From Actinoplanes sp. NBC_00393 (GTDB lineage Bacteria > Actinomycetota > Actinomycetes > Mycobacteriales > Micromonosporaceae), in NCBI RefSeq assembly GCF_036053395.1, contig NZ_CP107942.1, positions 7,768,501 through 7,832,500 on the forward strand: 64,000 nucleotides of DNA, read 5' to 3'. Shown piece by piece: positions 41,136 through 49,295 of this stretch. Below the pieces are notes generated by a model, which was not told where the DNA came from, ran no database searches, and saw nothing but the letters and a program-made list of their open reading frames with translations. Made by a program: the position numbers and the translations under genes. Every line of letters begins with the position of its first letter. Within the stretch, counting starts at the first letter, position 1.

Positions 41136-42539
41136 ATGACGGCAACCGTCACGTCCACGTCGGCGCAGCCGGCCCCCGCGGGGATCTCCTTCCCTGACGG
41201 ATTCGTCTGGGGCGCGGCCACCGCGTCGTACCAGATCGAGGGCGCGGCGCGGGAGGACGGTCGCGGCCCGTCCATCTGGGACACCTTCAGCCGTACGCCG
41301 GGCAAGGTGCACGCCGGCCACACCGGCGACGTCGCGTGCGACCACTACCACCGGTACGCCGACGACGTCGCGATCATGGCGGATCTGGGACTGGCCTCGT
41401 ACCGGTTCTCGGTCGCCTGGCCGCGCATCCAGCCCGACGGCACCGGCCCGGTCAACATCCGGGGCCTCGACTTCTACGACCGGCTCACCGACGAGCTGCT
41501 CGGCAAGGGCATCGACCCGGTGGTGACCCTCTACCACTGGGACCTGCCGCAGACGCTCGAGGACCGCGGCGGCTGGACCAACCGGGAGACCGCCGAGGCG
41601 TTCGCCGAGTACGCGCAGATCGTCTACGCCCGTCTCGGCGACCGGGTCGGCACCTGGACCACGCTGAACGAGCCGTGGTGCTCGGCGTACCTGGGGTACG
41701 GCTCCGGCATCCACGCGCCCGGCGTGCAGAACCCGGCGTCGGCCCTCACCGCCGTACACCACCTGAACCTGGCCCACGGCCTGGCCGCCCGCGCCCTGCG
41801 CTCGGCCGGCGCCCGCAGCATCAGCATCACGCTGAACCCGTGCGAGGTTTCCCCGCTCGACCCGGACAGCTCGGCCGACCGCGCCGCCGCCAAGCTGATC
41901 GACGGCCTGGCGAACCGGATCTTCCTGGACCCGCTGCTGCGCGGCCAGTACCCGGCCGACGTTCTGGAGCACATCGCCCGGCTCACCGACCTGGCCCACA
42001 TCAAGGACGGCGACGAGGCGATCATCAACGCCCCGCTCGACGTGCTGGGCATCAACTTCTACACCCCGTCGTACGTGTCGGCGAAGCCCGGCCACCCTGG
42101 TGCGCTGGACTACCCGGGCAGTGACGGCATCGCGTTCCGCCGGCCGGTCGGCCCGGTCACCGACATGGGCTGGCAGATCGAGCCGGCCTCACTGACCCGG
42201 CTGCTCACCCGCATCCACCGGGACTACCCGGGCACCCCGCTGCTGATCACCGAGAACGGCGCGGCGTACCCGGAGGGCCCGACCGAGAACGGCGAGGTCC
42301 ACGACCTGCGGCGCATCGAGTACATCGACGCCCACCTGCGCGCCTGCCACGACGCGGTAGCGGCCGGAGTGGATCTGCGGGGATACTTCGCCTGGTCCCT
42401 GATGGACAACTTCGAATGGGCCGAGGGGTACGCGAAGCGCTTCGGTATCGTGCACGTCGACTACACGACGCAGCAGCGTGTGCTCAAGGACAGCGCGAAG
42501 TGGTACCGCGAGGTGATCCGGCGTAACGGCCTGGAGTAA
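41136..42539 (+). CDS. GH1 beta-glucosidase
   Basis: This 467-residue glycoside hydrolase of family 1 has an N-terminal signature (FPDGFVWGAATASYQIEGAAREDGRGPSIWD). The acid/base Glu179 is in TLNEPW and the nucleophile Glu373 in ITENGAAYP. The C-terminus (YFAWSLMDNFEWAEGYAKRFG) is typical. There is no signal peptide, so it acts in the cytoplasm on imported beta-glucosides such as cellobiose. It is followed 15 bases later by a LacI-family repressor, and a palindromic site lies just upstream. Confidence 0.96.
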   Translation: MTATVTSTSAQPAPAGISFPDGFVWGAATASYQIEGAAREDGRGPSIWDTFSRTPGKVHAGHTGDVACDHYHRYADDVAIMADLGLASYRFSVAWPRIQPDGTGPVNIRGLDFYDRLTDELLGKGIDPVVTLYHWDLPQTLEDRGGWTNRETAEAFAEYAQIVYARLGDRVGTWTTLNEPWCSAYLGYGSGIHAPGVQNPASALTAVHHLNLAHGLAARALRSAGARSISITLNPCEVSPLDPDSSADRAAAKLIDGLANRIFLDPLLRGQYPADVLEHIARLTDLAHIKDGDEAIINAPLDVLGINFYTPSYVSAKPGHPGALDYPGSDGIAFRRPVGPVTDMGWQIEPASLTRLLTRIHRDYPGTPLLITENGAAYPEGPTENGEVHDLRRIEYIDAHLRACHDAVAAGVDLRGYFAWSLMDNFEWAEGYAKRFGIVHVDYTTQQRVLKDSAKWYREVIRRNGLE

Positions 42540-42554
42540 AGCTAGGAGCGGTTT

Positions 42555-43568
42555 GTGACGACGCGGGAACGGCCGACCCTGGAAGCGGTTGCCCGGCGCG
42601 CCGGGGTTTCCCGAGCGACCGTGTCCCGTGTCGTCAACGGCTCGACCACGGTCGCGGCCACCATCCGGGAGGCCGTCAACCGGGCCGTCGAGGAACTCGG
42701 CTACGTGCCGAACCAGGCGGCCCGCAGCCTGGTCACCCAGCGCACCGACTCCATCGCCCTGATACTGCCGGAGACCGCGAACCGGGTCTTCTCCGACGAC
42801 CTGTTCTTCCCGGCGATCATCCGCGGCGTCGGGATGGAACTCGAAGCCGCCGACAAACAGCTCGTCCTGATGATGACCGGCTCCGAAGCCGGTCATCATC
42901 GCGTCGAGCGGTACGCGGTCGCCGGCCACGTCGACGGCGTCATGTTCGCCTCGATCCACGGCGCCGACCCGCTGCCCGGCCTGCTGGCCCGGCGCGGCAT
43001 CCCGGTGGTCTGCAGCGGCCGCCCGATGACCGCCGACCCGCCGGTGCCGTACGTCGACGTCGACCACGCCGGCGGAGTCGCCGCCGCGGTCCACCACCTG
43101 GTCACCGGCGGCCGCCGGCGGATCGCCACCATCGCCGGCCCGCAGGACATGGTCGCCGGCGTCGAACGCCTGACCGGCTACCACAACGCCCTGCGCGCCG
43201 CCGGCCTGCCCGAACTCGTGGCCCAGGGCGACTTCACCCGCGAGTCCGGCATCGCCGCCATGCGCGACCTGCTCGACCGCGACCCCACCCTGGACGCCGT
43301 CTTCGCCGCCTCCGACCTGATGGCCCACGGCGCGCTGCAGACCTTGCGCGAATCCGGACGCCGCGTCCCCGACGACGTCGCCGTGATCGGCTTCGACGAC
43401 TTCGAGATCAGCCGCTACAGCGACCCGCCGCTCACCACCGTCCGCCAGCCGATCAGCGACGCCGGCCGCACGATGGCCCGCCAGATGCTGCGCCTGATCG
43501 CCGGCGATCCCGACGTCCCGGCCTCCGTCGTACTCCCCACCGAGCTGGTCATCCGCGCCTCAGCCTGA
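42555..43568 (+). CDS. LacI-family transcriptional repressor
   Basis: This 337-residue protein has the N-terminal LacI helix-turn-helix (TLEAVARRAGVSRATVSRVVN) and hinge helix region (VPNQAARSLVTQRTD), then a periplasmic-binding-protein-like ligand domain (ALILPE, GVMFASIH, GFDDFEISRYSDPPLTTVRQP). It starts with GTG behind AGGAG. It shares a unit with the beta-glucosidase gene and most likely represses it through the operator at 41091-41107, responding to a beta-glucoside. Confidence 0.95.
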   Translation: MTTRERPTLEAVARRAGVSRATVSRVVNGSTTVAATIREAVNRAVEELGYVPNQAARSLVTQRTDSIALILPETANRVFSDDLFFPAIIRGVGMELEAADKQLVLMMTGSEAGHHRVERYAVAGHVDGVMFASIHGADPLPGLLARRGIPVVCSGRPMTADPPVPYVDVDHAGGVAAAVHHLVTGGRRRIATIAGPQDMVAGVERLTGYHNALRAAGLPELVAQGDFTRESGIAAMRDLLDRDPTLDAVFAASDLMAHGALQTLRESGRRVPDDVAVIGFDDFEISRYSDPPLTTVRQPISDAGRTMARQMLRLIAGDPDVPASVVLPTELVIRASA

Positions 43569-43689
43569 CCAACCCTTTCAGTACGAGCATGCCCCGTCCC
43601 GCCGAACCCTGCCCGTCCCCCACTACACCGCGATCACCAGCCCACTTACGGCCCCACCGCGCCCGCCGGGCTCACCCACGTGGCCAGCC

Positions 43690-43920
43690 CCAGCCGCCCC
43701 TCAGCGCTGCTCCGCATCCCCACAAGCAACCCTCACGGTCAGCCAGCCCCACCCGGCTGACACCCAGCGCTGCCTCGCATCCCCACAAGCAACACTCACG
43801 GTCAGCCAGCCCCACCCGGCTGACACCCACCGCTGCCTCGCAGCCCCACAAGCAACCCTCACGGTCAGCCGGCCCTGCGTGGCTGACGCCCAGCGCTGCT
43901 TCCCCGCTGGGGCGGGCAAG
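43690..43920. repeat. Intergenic repeat array B1 (63-bp units)
   Basis: ACGGTCAGCC occurs at 43735, 43798 and 43861, exactly 63 bp apart. Each is followed by a spacer, then GGCTGAC and CAGCGCTGCCTCGCA. It is related to array A but with CATCCCCACAAGCAA in place of GGCGCGGGAAGCAG. It lies after the LacI gene. Confidence 0.85.
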
Positions 43921-44159
43921 TGGGCCCGAGGCACGGAATGTGGCCCCGATAGGTGCGTGACGGCCAGCCGGCGAGACCCCGGCTGGCACGGAGACACGGC
44001 GAGCGGGCGCGATGGCATGCGCGGCGGCCACGCCTGTGGGGTCGGCTGGCTTGCCGTTAGCTTGATCTTGAAGGAACCGCCCGAAGCACGGGGGCGAGAG
44101 CAAGCAAGAGGCGCCGCCTGTGAGCCGGCCGAGACGTTGACGTCGAAAGCTTTCCAGCA
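43921..44159. other. Non-repeat stretch between arrays B1 and B2
   Basis: There is no credible gene. The composition is slightly lower in GC near 44,050-44,160 than in the flanks. It may be a remnant of older repeats or spacer DNA. Confidence 0.5.
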
Positions 44160-44415
44160 GTCAGCCGACCGGCGTGGCTGACGCCGAGTGCTGCCTCGCA
44201 GCGCCGCAAGCAGCACTCACGGTCAGCCCGCCTACGCGGCTGACGCTCAGCGCTGCCTCGCGGCGCTGGAAGCAGCACTCACGGTCAGCCAACCCACCCG
44301 GCTGACCGCCAATGCTGCCTCGCGGCGCTGGGAGCAGCGGTCGCGGTCAGCCGAGCCGCGCGGCTGACGTGCAGTGCTGCCTCGCGGCGCTGGAAGCAGC
44401 GGTCGCGGTCAGCTG
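44160..44415. repeat. Intergenic repeat array B2 (62-bp units)
   Basis: Units begin at about 44219, 44281, 44343 and 44405 (62 bp apart) with CGGTCAGCC. Each carries GGCTGAC and GCTGCCTCGCGGCGCTGGAAGCAGC, an imperfect hairpin. It lies between the LacI gene and the convergent EI24-type gene. Confidence 0.85.
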
Positions 44416-44538
44416 GGTTTGGGGTGAGCGTTACGGGGCGCTTACGCCCGGCGGGCGCGGTGGGGCCGGGACGGGGCTGGTGATCGCGTGGTAGCGGGGG
44501 ACGGCCACGGCTTCGGTGGGGCGGGGCATGCCCGTACG

Positions 44539-45342
44539 TCAGAGGGAGGGTGTTGTGGTGATCTCGATGGGCTTGCCCAGCGTGCGGCGCGCCAGCAGGG
44601 TGGCGCCGGCGATGGCCGCGGGCATCAGGAAGATCGCGCCGAGCGGGATCAGGAACGTGGCGAAGACGGCGGCGCCGAAGCCGAGCGTGAGTGGCTTGTT
44701 GGCGGCGAGCGCCACCCGGCGGTGACGGAGGCGCTGGCCGCGTCGCTGGAACGGGACGCCGGTGAGTTCGAGGGCGAGGATCCAGCCGCCGATGGCGCCG
44801 CCGAGGACCGGGATGACGGTCTGGCCGATGAACGGCAGCAGGCCGAGCAGGAACAGTGGGATCGCGATCAGGATCGAGATGCCGATCAGCCGGAGCGAGT
44901 CGGCGAGGCTGCGGCGCAGGGAGCGCAGGAGGCTGATTTCCACCTCGTCGGGTACGCCGCCGAAGCGGTCCTCGACCAGCTCGGAGATCTTCTCGTAGAA
45001 CGGGTCGCCGATCAGCAGGGTGACCGCGGTGAACGTCAGGATGCCGAGCAGTACGGACAGGCCGAGCACACCGGCGCCGGCCAGCACCTGGACGGTGTCG
45101 CGCAGCCAGGCGGACCAGCCGTCGGCGAACCAGGTGACCTGCTCGGAGATGTCCGGCAGGAACCGGATCAGCACGACCAGCGCGGCGATGTAGATGATGC
45201 CGGCGAGCAAGGCCGGCAGCAGGCCCAGCAGGAGCAGGCGTGGGCTGCGCAGGACCAGGCTCAGTCCCCGGGCGAGCAGGCCGACGCCGGTGAGGAACTG
45301 CCGTACCACGGTCGCCGGTGCCTGAGCCTGATCTCCGTTCAC
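44539..45342 (-). CDS. EI24/CysZ-type integral membrane protein
   Basis: This 267-residue protein has about five to six hydrophobic helices and features of the EI24 domain family: SPRLLLLGLLPALLAGIIYIAAL at the N-terminus, FTAVTLLIGDPFYEKISELVEDRFGG in the middle and FIGQTVIPVLGGAIGGWILALELTGVPFQRRGQRLRHRR towards the end. Proteobacterial CysZ of this family takes up sulfate; the actinobacterial members are not characterised. The start is GTG. It is on the minus strand, convergent with the repeats. Confidence 0.8.
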   Translation of the reverse strand: MNGDQAQAPATVVRQFLTGVGLLARGLSLVLRSPRLLLLGLLPALLAGIIYIAALVVLIRFLPDISEQVTWFADGWSAWLRDTVQVLAGAGVLGLSVLLGILTFTAVTLLIGDPFYEKISELVEDRFGGVPDEVEISLLRSLRRSLADSLRLIGISILIAIPLFLLGLLPFIGQTVIPVLGGAIGGWILALELTGVPFQRRGQRLRHRRVALAANKPLTLGFGAAVFATFLIPLGAIFLMPAAIAGATLLARRTLGKPIEITTTPSL

Positions 45343-45353
45343 GTTCCGGGAGC

Positions 45354-45818
45354 TTAGGACCCGGTCGCTACCCCGGATGACGGCAGGGTCGACGGACTGG
45401 GGGTGGCGCTCGTCGACGGTGTCGCCGATGGGGCCGGCGGGGTGGTGACGATCTGGGTCGGGGTGGGTACCGGCGGGAGCGTCAGCAATGGAGGTGCGGA
45501 GGATGTGGTCGGTGCTGGTTCCGCCGTGACCGTCACGGTCATGGTCGCTACCGGAGCGGCGGTTGGCGGCGCTGAGGAGGACGGCACGGTGTGGGGCCGG
45601 GCGGGGCGGGAGCGGTAGCCGTCTGTGGACGGGGTGGCTCCGGCGGGGGCGGCACCGATTCCGCCGTCGCCGTCGACGCCGTTGCCGGGTCCGCCCGGCA
45701 CGCCGCTCAGCGAGGCTCGGTAGGCCGCGGGGGCGCCGAGAGCCCAGCCGGCCACGATCGCGAACGGCAGTCCGACTACCACCAAAGCGAAAAAGACGGA
45801 TTTAGGGGACAAGCGCAC
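45354..45818 (-). CDS. Membrane-anchored Pro/Thr/Ser-rich protein of unknown function
   Basis: This 154-residue protein has one N-terminal hydrophobic segment (VFFALVVVGLPFAIVAGWAL). A glycine-rich section follows, then a long Pro/Thr/Ser/Ala-rich extracytoplasmic tail. No enzyme motif is visible. It is probably a cell-wall-spanning or signal-anchored protein. The start is GTG. It lies 11 bases upstream of the EI24-type gene on the same strand. Confidence 0.6.
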   Translation of the reverse strand: MRLSPKSVFFALVVVGLPFAIVAGWALGAPAAYRASLSGVPGGPGNGVDGDGGIGAAPAGATPSTDGYRSRPARPHTVPSSSAPPTAAPVATMTVTVTAEPAPTTSSAPPLLTLPPVPTPTQIVTTPPAPSATPSTSATPSPSTLPSSGVATGS

Positions 45819-46159
45819 GTACGGAACACCGGTTCATGGCCCGAAAAGTTACGGCTTAACCGGACATAGGGTGCAAGTTGTTGCCCGGGCTGGCAGGGTG
45901 GATCTTCGGCGGCTGGTTAACAGGGCTGTTCTGAAGCCCGGCAAACAGCCCGGCTAACCAGCCAGCGTCAGACAGCCCGGTTAACCAGCCGGCGTGGGAC
46001 AGCCCGGTTAACCAGCCGGCGTGGGACAGCCCGGCTAACCAGCCGGCGTGGGACAGCCCGGCTAACCAGCCGGCGTGGGACAGCCCGTTGACCCCCAGCG
46101 CCGAACAGCCGTGTCAACCAGCCGGCGCGGAGCAACCCTGTCAACCAGCCACGCTCTCG
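45819..46159. other. Intergenic region holding the 27-bp repeat array
   Basis: The first 130 bases carry degenerate copies of the same CCGGCTAACCAGC core; the exact array is annotated separately. I see no gene. Confidence 0.6.
45971..46105. repeat. Tandem repeat array C (27-bp units)
   Basis: Five copies begin with GACAGCCCGG at 45971, 45998, 46025, 46052 and 46079, exactly 27 bp apart; the last is degenerate. The unit contains CCGGCTAACCAGC or CCGGTTAACCAGC, close to the CCGGCTGACCAGC core of array A. Confidence 0.9.
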
Positions 46160-47053
46160 TCAGCCGGCTGCGTTGAGGAATGTGGAGATTCGGTCGCGCA
46201 GCTCCCGGCGACTGTTCCAGAGCACCGCCGGCCGGTCAAAGACCTCGAGCTCAGCATCAGGCAACAACTCGGCCAGCCGCTCCGCCCAGCCGACCGGATG
46301 CACCTCGTCCCCCAGGCACCCGATCACCAACGCCCGCCCGCGGAACGCACGCAGCAGCGACTCGTCCGCCATGGCCGGCCGTTCCCAGATCGACTCGAGT
46401 TCCACCGCCAGGCCGTCCTGCTGCAGCTGGGCCACCCGCTGTCGCAGGTGGCTCCACCCGGCCGGGGTGTTGCGCACCGCCGCCGGCATCTCCTGCTCGA
46501 CCGCCTCAGCGATCATCGCCGCCTCGCCGGACTCCACCGAGGCGAGCAATCGCTGCAGGCGTTCGACCGCGGCCGCGGGGCGCTTGCCGTCGAGCGGGGC
46601 GGGCAGGTAGAGCACGACGCGCTCGAAACGGTCCGGCGTCTCGCCGAGCAGACGGCAGAGCGCGGCCGCACCCATGCTGACCCCGAGCGCACGGGTCGCC
46701 CCGGCCAGGTCGGCCACGCCGCGCAGCTCGGCCGTCAGGTCCTCGAAGGACCAGGGGCCGGGCGGCACATCGGAGCGGCCGTGCCCGCGGAAGTGGAAGA
46801 AGGCCCGGCGGCCGGCGACCGCGCTGCCCAGCGGGCGGGTGCCGGCGATGTCGCCGGCGAGCCCGTGTGCGAAGACGGTCACCGGGTCACCGGCGCCGGT
46901 GATCAGCTGCTCCAGGCGTACGCCGGAAGGCAGAGTGACCAGCTCGGTGGCCGGACCCGGCAACGTGGGGCGACCGGTTCGCGGCCCGGTCCGATCGGCG
47001 CGCTGCAAGCGTGGGCCACCGTCCGGCGGAGGCGGACCGAACCGGCCCCTCAC
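46160..47053 (-). CDS. Alpha/beta-hydrolase fold protein, catalytic His not visible
   Basis: This 297-residue protein has an alpha/beta-hydrolase core: VTVFAHGLAGD (oxyanion-hole region), FFHFRGHGRSD, the nucleophile elbow LGVSMGAAAL with Ser, and the acid-turn region VIGCLGDEVHPVGWAERL. At the place of the catalytic His near the C-terminus the sequence is EVFDRPAVLWNSRRELRDRIS, without a His. It may be a non-canonical or inactive hydrolase. The N-terminal 35 residues are low-complexity and the start may be further in. It precedes no related gene. Confidence 0.75.
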   Translation of the reverse strand: MRGRFGPPPPDGGPRLQRADRTGPRTGRPTLPGPATELVTLPSGVRLEQLITGAGDPVTVFAHGLAGDIAGTRPLGSAVAGRRAFFHFRGHGRSDVPPGPWSFEDLTAELRGVADLAGATRALGVSMGAAALCRLLGETPDRFERVVLYLPAPLDGKRPAAAVERLQRLLASVESGEAAMIAEAVEQEMPAAVRNTPAGWSHLRQRVAQLQQDGLAVELESIWERPAMADESLLRAFRGRALVIGCLGDEVHPVGWAERLAELLPDAELEVFDRPAVLWNSRRELRDRISTFLNAAG

Positions 47054-47057
47054 CGGA

Positions 47058-47372
47058 TCACCAGAAGCCCTTGCCGTCCGTCAGATCCTTGAGGCCGGGG
47101 CGGACGTCGAGCAGGTAGATGAGCGCCGCGGCGACGCCGATCATGCTGATGATCAGTAGTGACCCCAGGGTCAACACGGTGATCAGCAGGCAGACGCCGA
47201 TGATCGCCGCCCATGCGCCCTTCGGCAGGGTGCCGAGTGCCTGGAAACCGGCGCCGCGTTGGGTGAGGCAGTGGATCAGTGCCACCGACTGGAGAACCAG
47301 CGACAGCAGGAAGACCAACAGGTCGACGTAACCGACGACTGTCGTGTAGAAGATCGGCGCGGAGTAGGCCAT
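47058..47372 (-). CDS. DUF2516-family membrane protein
   Basis: This 104-residue protein has three hydrophobic helices (YVDLLVFLLSLVLQSVALIH, AAIIGVCLLITVLTL, LIISMIGVAAALIYLLDVRPGLKDL). It matches the small actinobacterial DUF2516 pattern, including the DVRP end. Function unknown. Being four bases before the hydrolase gene on the same strand, the two may be co-expressed. Confidence 0.75.
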   Translation of the reverse strand: MAYSAPIFYTTVVGYVDLLVFLLSLVLQSVALIHCLTQRGAGFQALGTLPKGAWAAIIGVCLLITVLTLGSLLIISMIGVAAALIYLLDVRPGLKDLTDGKGFW

Positions 47373-47387
47373 GAGGCAGAGTCTATG

Positions 47388-47419
47388 CCGCGGGCCCCGG
47401 CAAACGCCGGGGCCCGCGG
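47388..47419 (-). terminator. Terminator after the HBHA-like gene
   Basis: A perfect 14-bp stem (47388-47401 with 47406-47419) closes a four-base loop, 25-57 bases after the HBHA-like stop. Confidence 0.75.
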
Positions 47420-47444
47420 ATCATGTCGTGCTAGGTGTTGCCGC

Positions 47445-47918
47445 TTACTCGGCAGCCTTCGGAGCCGGCTTGGCGCGCTTGCGCGGCTTCGGCGCGGCCT
47501 CGACGGCCTTGGCCTCGGAGACGGCGGCCTCGACGGCCTTCGGCTCCTCAGTGGTCTCGATGTCAGCGTTCACCACGTCGGCGGCCTCGATCACACCGGT
47601 GCCCACGACGCGCTCGCCGCGCGCCACCAGGTCGGTGTAGACCGCGATCGCCCGGTCCTGGGCGAGCTGGGCGAAGGCGGTGGCGGCGCTGGCCGCGTTC
47701 TCCCGGAGGGCGACGAAGTCGGTGGTGTTGGCCTTCTCGCGCAGCTCGGCGGCCCGGGTGTTGGCCTGCTCGTTGTAGACCTTCAGCGAGGCGGCAGCCT
47801 TGTCGCTGAGCTGGGTCAGCACGGCGGGGAGCTTGCGAAGCTGCTGGTACGCCAGGTCACCGGCGCCGGCAGCGGCGTAGAGCGGTGCAGGGATCTTGGT
47901 GTTGGTCTGCTCGGTCAT
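47445..47918 (-). CDS. HBHA-like (heparin-binding haemagglutinin type) protein
   Basis: This 157-residue protein resembles mycobacterial HBHA in layout: an N-terminal PLYAAAGAGDLAYQQLRKLP stretch (HBHA: 'PLLAALGAADLAL'), a long helical coiled region (LSDKAAASLKVYNEQANTRAAELREKANTTD) and a Lys/Ala/Pro-rich C-terminal tail (PKPRKRAKPAPKAAE). HBHA is a surface adhesin in mycobacteria; in a soil actinomycete the role is unknown. It overlaps the XRE regulator gene by four bases (ATGA). Confidence 0.8.
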   Translation of the reverse strand: MTEQTNTKIPAPLYAAAGAGDLAYQQLRKLPAVLTQLSDKAAASLKVYNEQANTRAAELREKANTTDFVALRENAASAATAFAQLAQDRAIAVYTDLVARGERVVGTGVIEAADVVNADIETTEEPKAVEAAVSEAKAVEAAPKPRKRAKPAPKAAE

Positions 47919-48307
47919 GAGTTCTCCTCGGCGCTCGGGGCGGTGGTCTCGGGGGGCGTGTTGCGCGCGTTCTCGTTGCGGAATGTCTCGTAGATCTGCG
48001 ACAGGGACTGCTTCTGCGCGATCGTGAGTTCCGGGTCGACCGCGATGGCAGCCAGCACGCCCTGCTGGCCCTCGCCATCGAGCAGTCCCGCCCGCAGGTA
48101 CATCGCGGGCGTCGACACTCGCAAGGCGCTGGCGATCTGCTGCAGCACCTCGGCGCTCGGCTTGCGTAGGCCACGCTCGATCTGGCTGAGGTAGGGGTTG
48201 CTCACCCCCGCCTTGTCGGCAAGCTGCCGCAGCGAGATCTTCGCGGTCTGCCTCAGGTCCCGGATGAACGATCCGATGTCCTCGGGCAGGTCCTTCGGTG
48301 TGGCCAT
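47915..48307 (-). CDS. XRE-family transcriptional regulator upstream of the HBHA-like gene
   Basis: This 130-residue protein has a Cro/C1-type helix-turn-helix at about 10-70 (SFIRDLRQTAKISLRQLADKAGVSNPYLSQIERGLRKPSAEVLQQIASAL). A C-terminal helical part (ELTIAQKQSLSQIYETFRNENARN) follows. It probably controls its own operon: a 16-bp-arm palindrome lies 22-58 bases upstream of the start. It is co-translated with the HBHA-like gene. Confidence 0.92.
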   Translation of the reverse strand: MATPKDLPEDIGSFIRDLRQTAKISLRQLADKAGVSNPYLSQIERGLRKPSAEVLQQIASALRVSTPAMYLRAGLLDGEGQQGVLAAIAVDPELTIAQKQSLSQIYETFRNENARNTPPETTAPSAEENS

Positions 48308-48328
48308 GCATCGAAACTAGCTCGGAGT

Positions 48329-48365
48329 GCTAGCTGTTGCAAGCAAAACGCTTGCTACAGCTAGC
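48329..48365. promoter_or_regulatory. Large palindromic operator upstream of the XRE-HBHA operon
   Basis: Arms at 48329-48344 and 48350-48365 match at 15 of 16 positions around the five-base centre AAAAC. The outer part is GCTAGCTGT. An extra CTAGCT copy lies just downstream at about 48,317. Position and size fit an operator for the XRE regulator; it also reaches toward the asparaginase gene's 3' end. Confidence 0.7.
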
Positions 48366-48386
48366 GTGAACCGAGTCACCCCACCA

Positions 48387-49295
48387 TCAGAAGACCGCGC
48401 GAACCTCACCGACCGGACGACCTCCGCCCAGAATCACCTCGGCCATCTGCGGCACAGCGATGCCGAGCCGATGCAGAGCAGCAAGCAACACCGGGGTACG
48501 CGCACGCGCACTCCCATCCGAGATCTTGACCGCCACCGCTCCGACTCCCGGCATCGCTGCCGCGGCCACGCCGTCCGCGCCCTTCTTCACCAGCAGGCCC
48601 GGCACCGCGCTCATCAGCACGGTGTCATCCGTGCCCGTGCCCGCCACGAGCGCCGGAAACGCCCGCATGGCGTCGGCAACCCGGCGCTCCGGGCTGCCCG
48701 GCTCCGCCTCGACGAGCCTCCGGAACGCGAGGGCCAGCCCGCGCGGAGAGATCGCGAGGACCGGCGCGCCGCACCCGTCCACGCCGGTCGCGGCGACCGG
48801 CTCACCGGCCAGTTCGGCCACCGTCTCGGCGAGCGCGACCTGCAACGGGTGCTTGGGATCGAGGTACGAATCGAGCGGCCACCCGTTGACGACACAGGTG
48901 GCGAGCATCCCGGCGTGCTTGCCGGAGCAGTTCATCAGGATCGGCTCGGCTTCCCCGCCGGCGCGCAGCCAGGCCTCGCGCGTCACGGAACCGAGCGGCA
49001 GATCCGCCGTGCACCGCAGCGCCTCCGGGCCCAACCCGACCGCGGCCAGGATGTCCCGCGCGCGTTCCACGTGGAACCTCTCGCCGTCGTGGCTGCCGCA
49101 CATCAGGGCCAGGTCAGCCTCGTCGCGCGGCACGAGACCGCAGTTGAGCATCCCGACCGTCTGCAACGGTTTCGCCGAGGAACGGGGGAAGAACGGGCTC
49201 TCGACGTCGCCGACGCCGTCACCGCTGGTGAACGCGACGATGCCGTGGTGGACGCTCTCCACGAAGCCGGAGCGGACGACCTCTGCAACGATCAT
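48387..49295 (-). CDS. L-asparaginase II family protein
   Basis: This 302-residue protein of the Rhizobium-type asparaginase II family (unrelated to the E. coli enzymes) has VVRSGFVESVHHGIVA at the start, FFPRSSAKPLQ (Ser/Lys region), CSGKHAGMLATC and TGVDGCGAPVLA. It would hydrolyse L-asparagine to aspartate and ammonia in the cytoplasm. The ATG overlaps the BKACE stop (ATGA). It is the last gene of that unit. Confidence 0.92.
   Translation of the reverse strand: MIVAEVVRSGFVESVHHGIVAFTSGDGVGDVESPFFPRSSAKPLQTVGMLNCGLVPRDEADLALMCGSHDGERFHVERARDILAAVGLGPEALRCTADLPLGSVTREAWLRAGGEAEPILMNCSGKHAGMLATCVVNGWPLDSYLDPKHPLQVALAETVAELAGEPVAATGVDGCGAPVLAISPRGLALAFRRLVEAEPGSPERRVADAMRAFPALVAGTGTDDTVLMSAVPGLLVKKGADGVAAAAMPGVGAVAVKISDGSARARTPVLLAALHRLGIAVPQMAEVILGGGRPVGEVRAVF

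Noticed and set aside
43672..44216. Cys/Trp-rich repeated peptide frames in the gap after lacI
   Set aside because: Again a by-product of the 63-bp repeat unit length being divisible by three.
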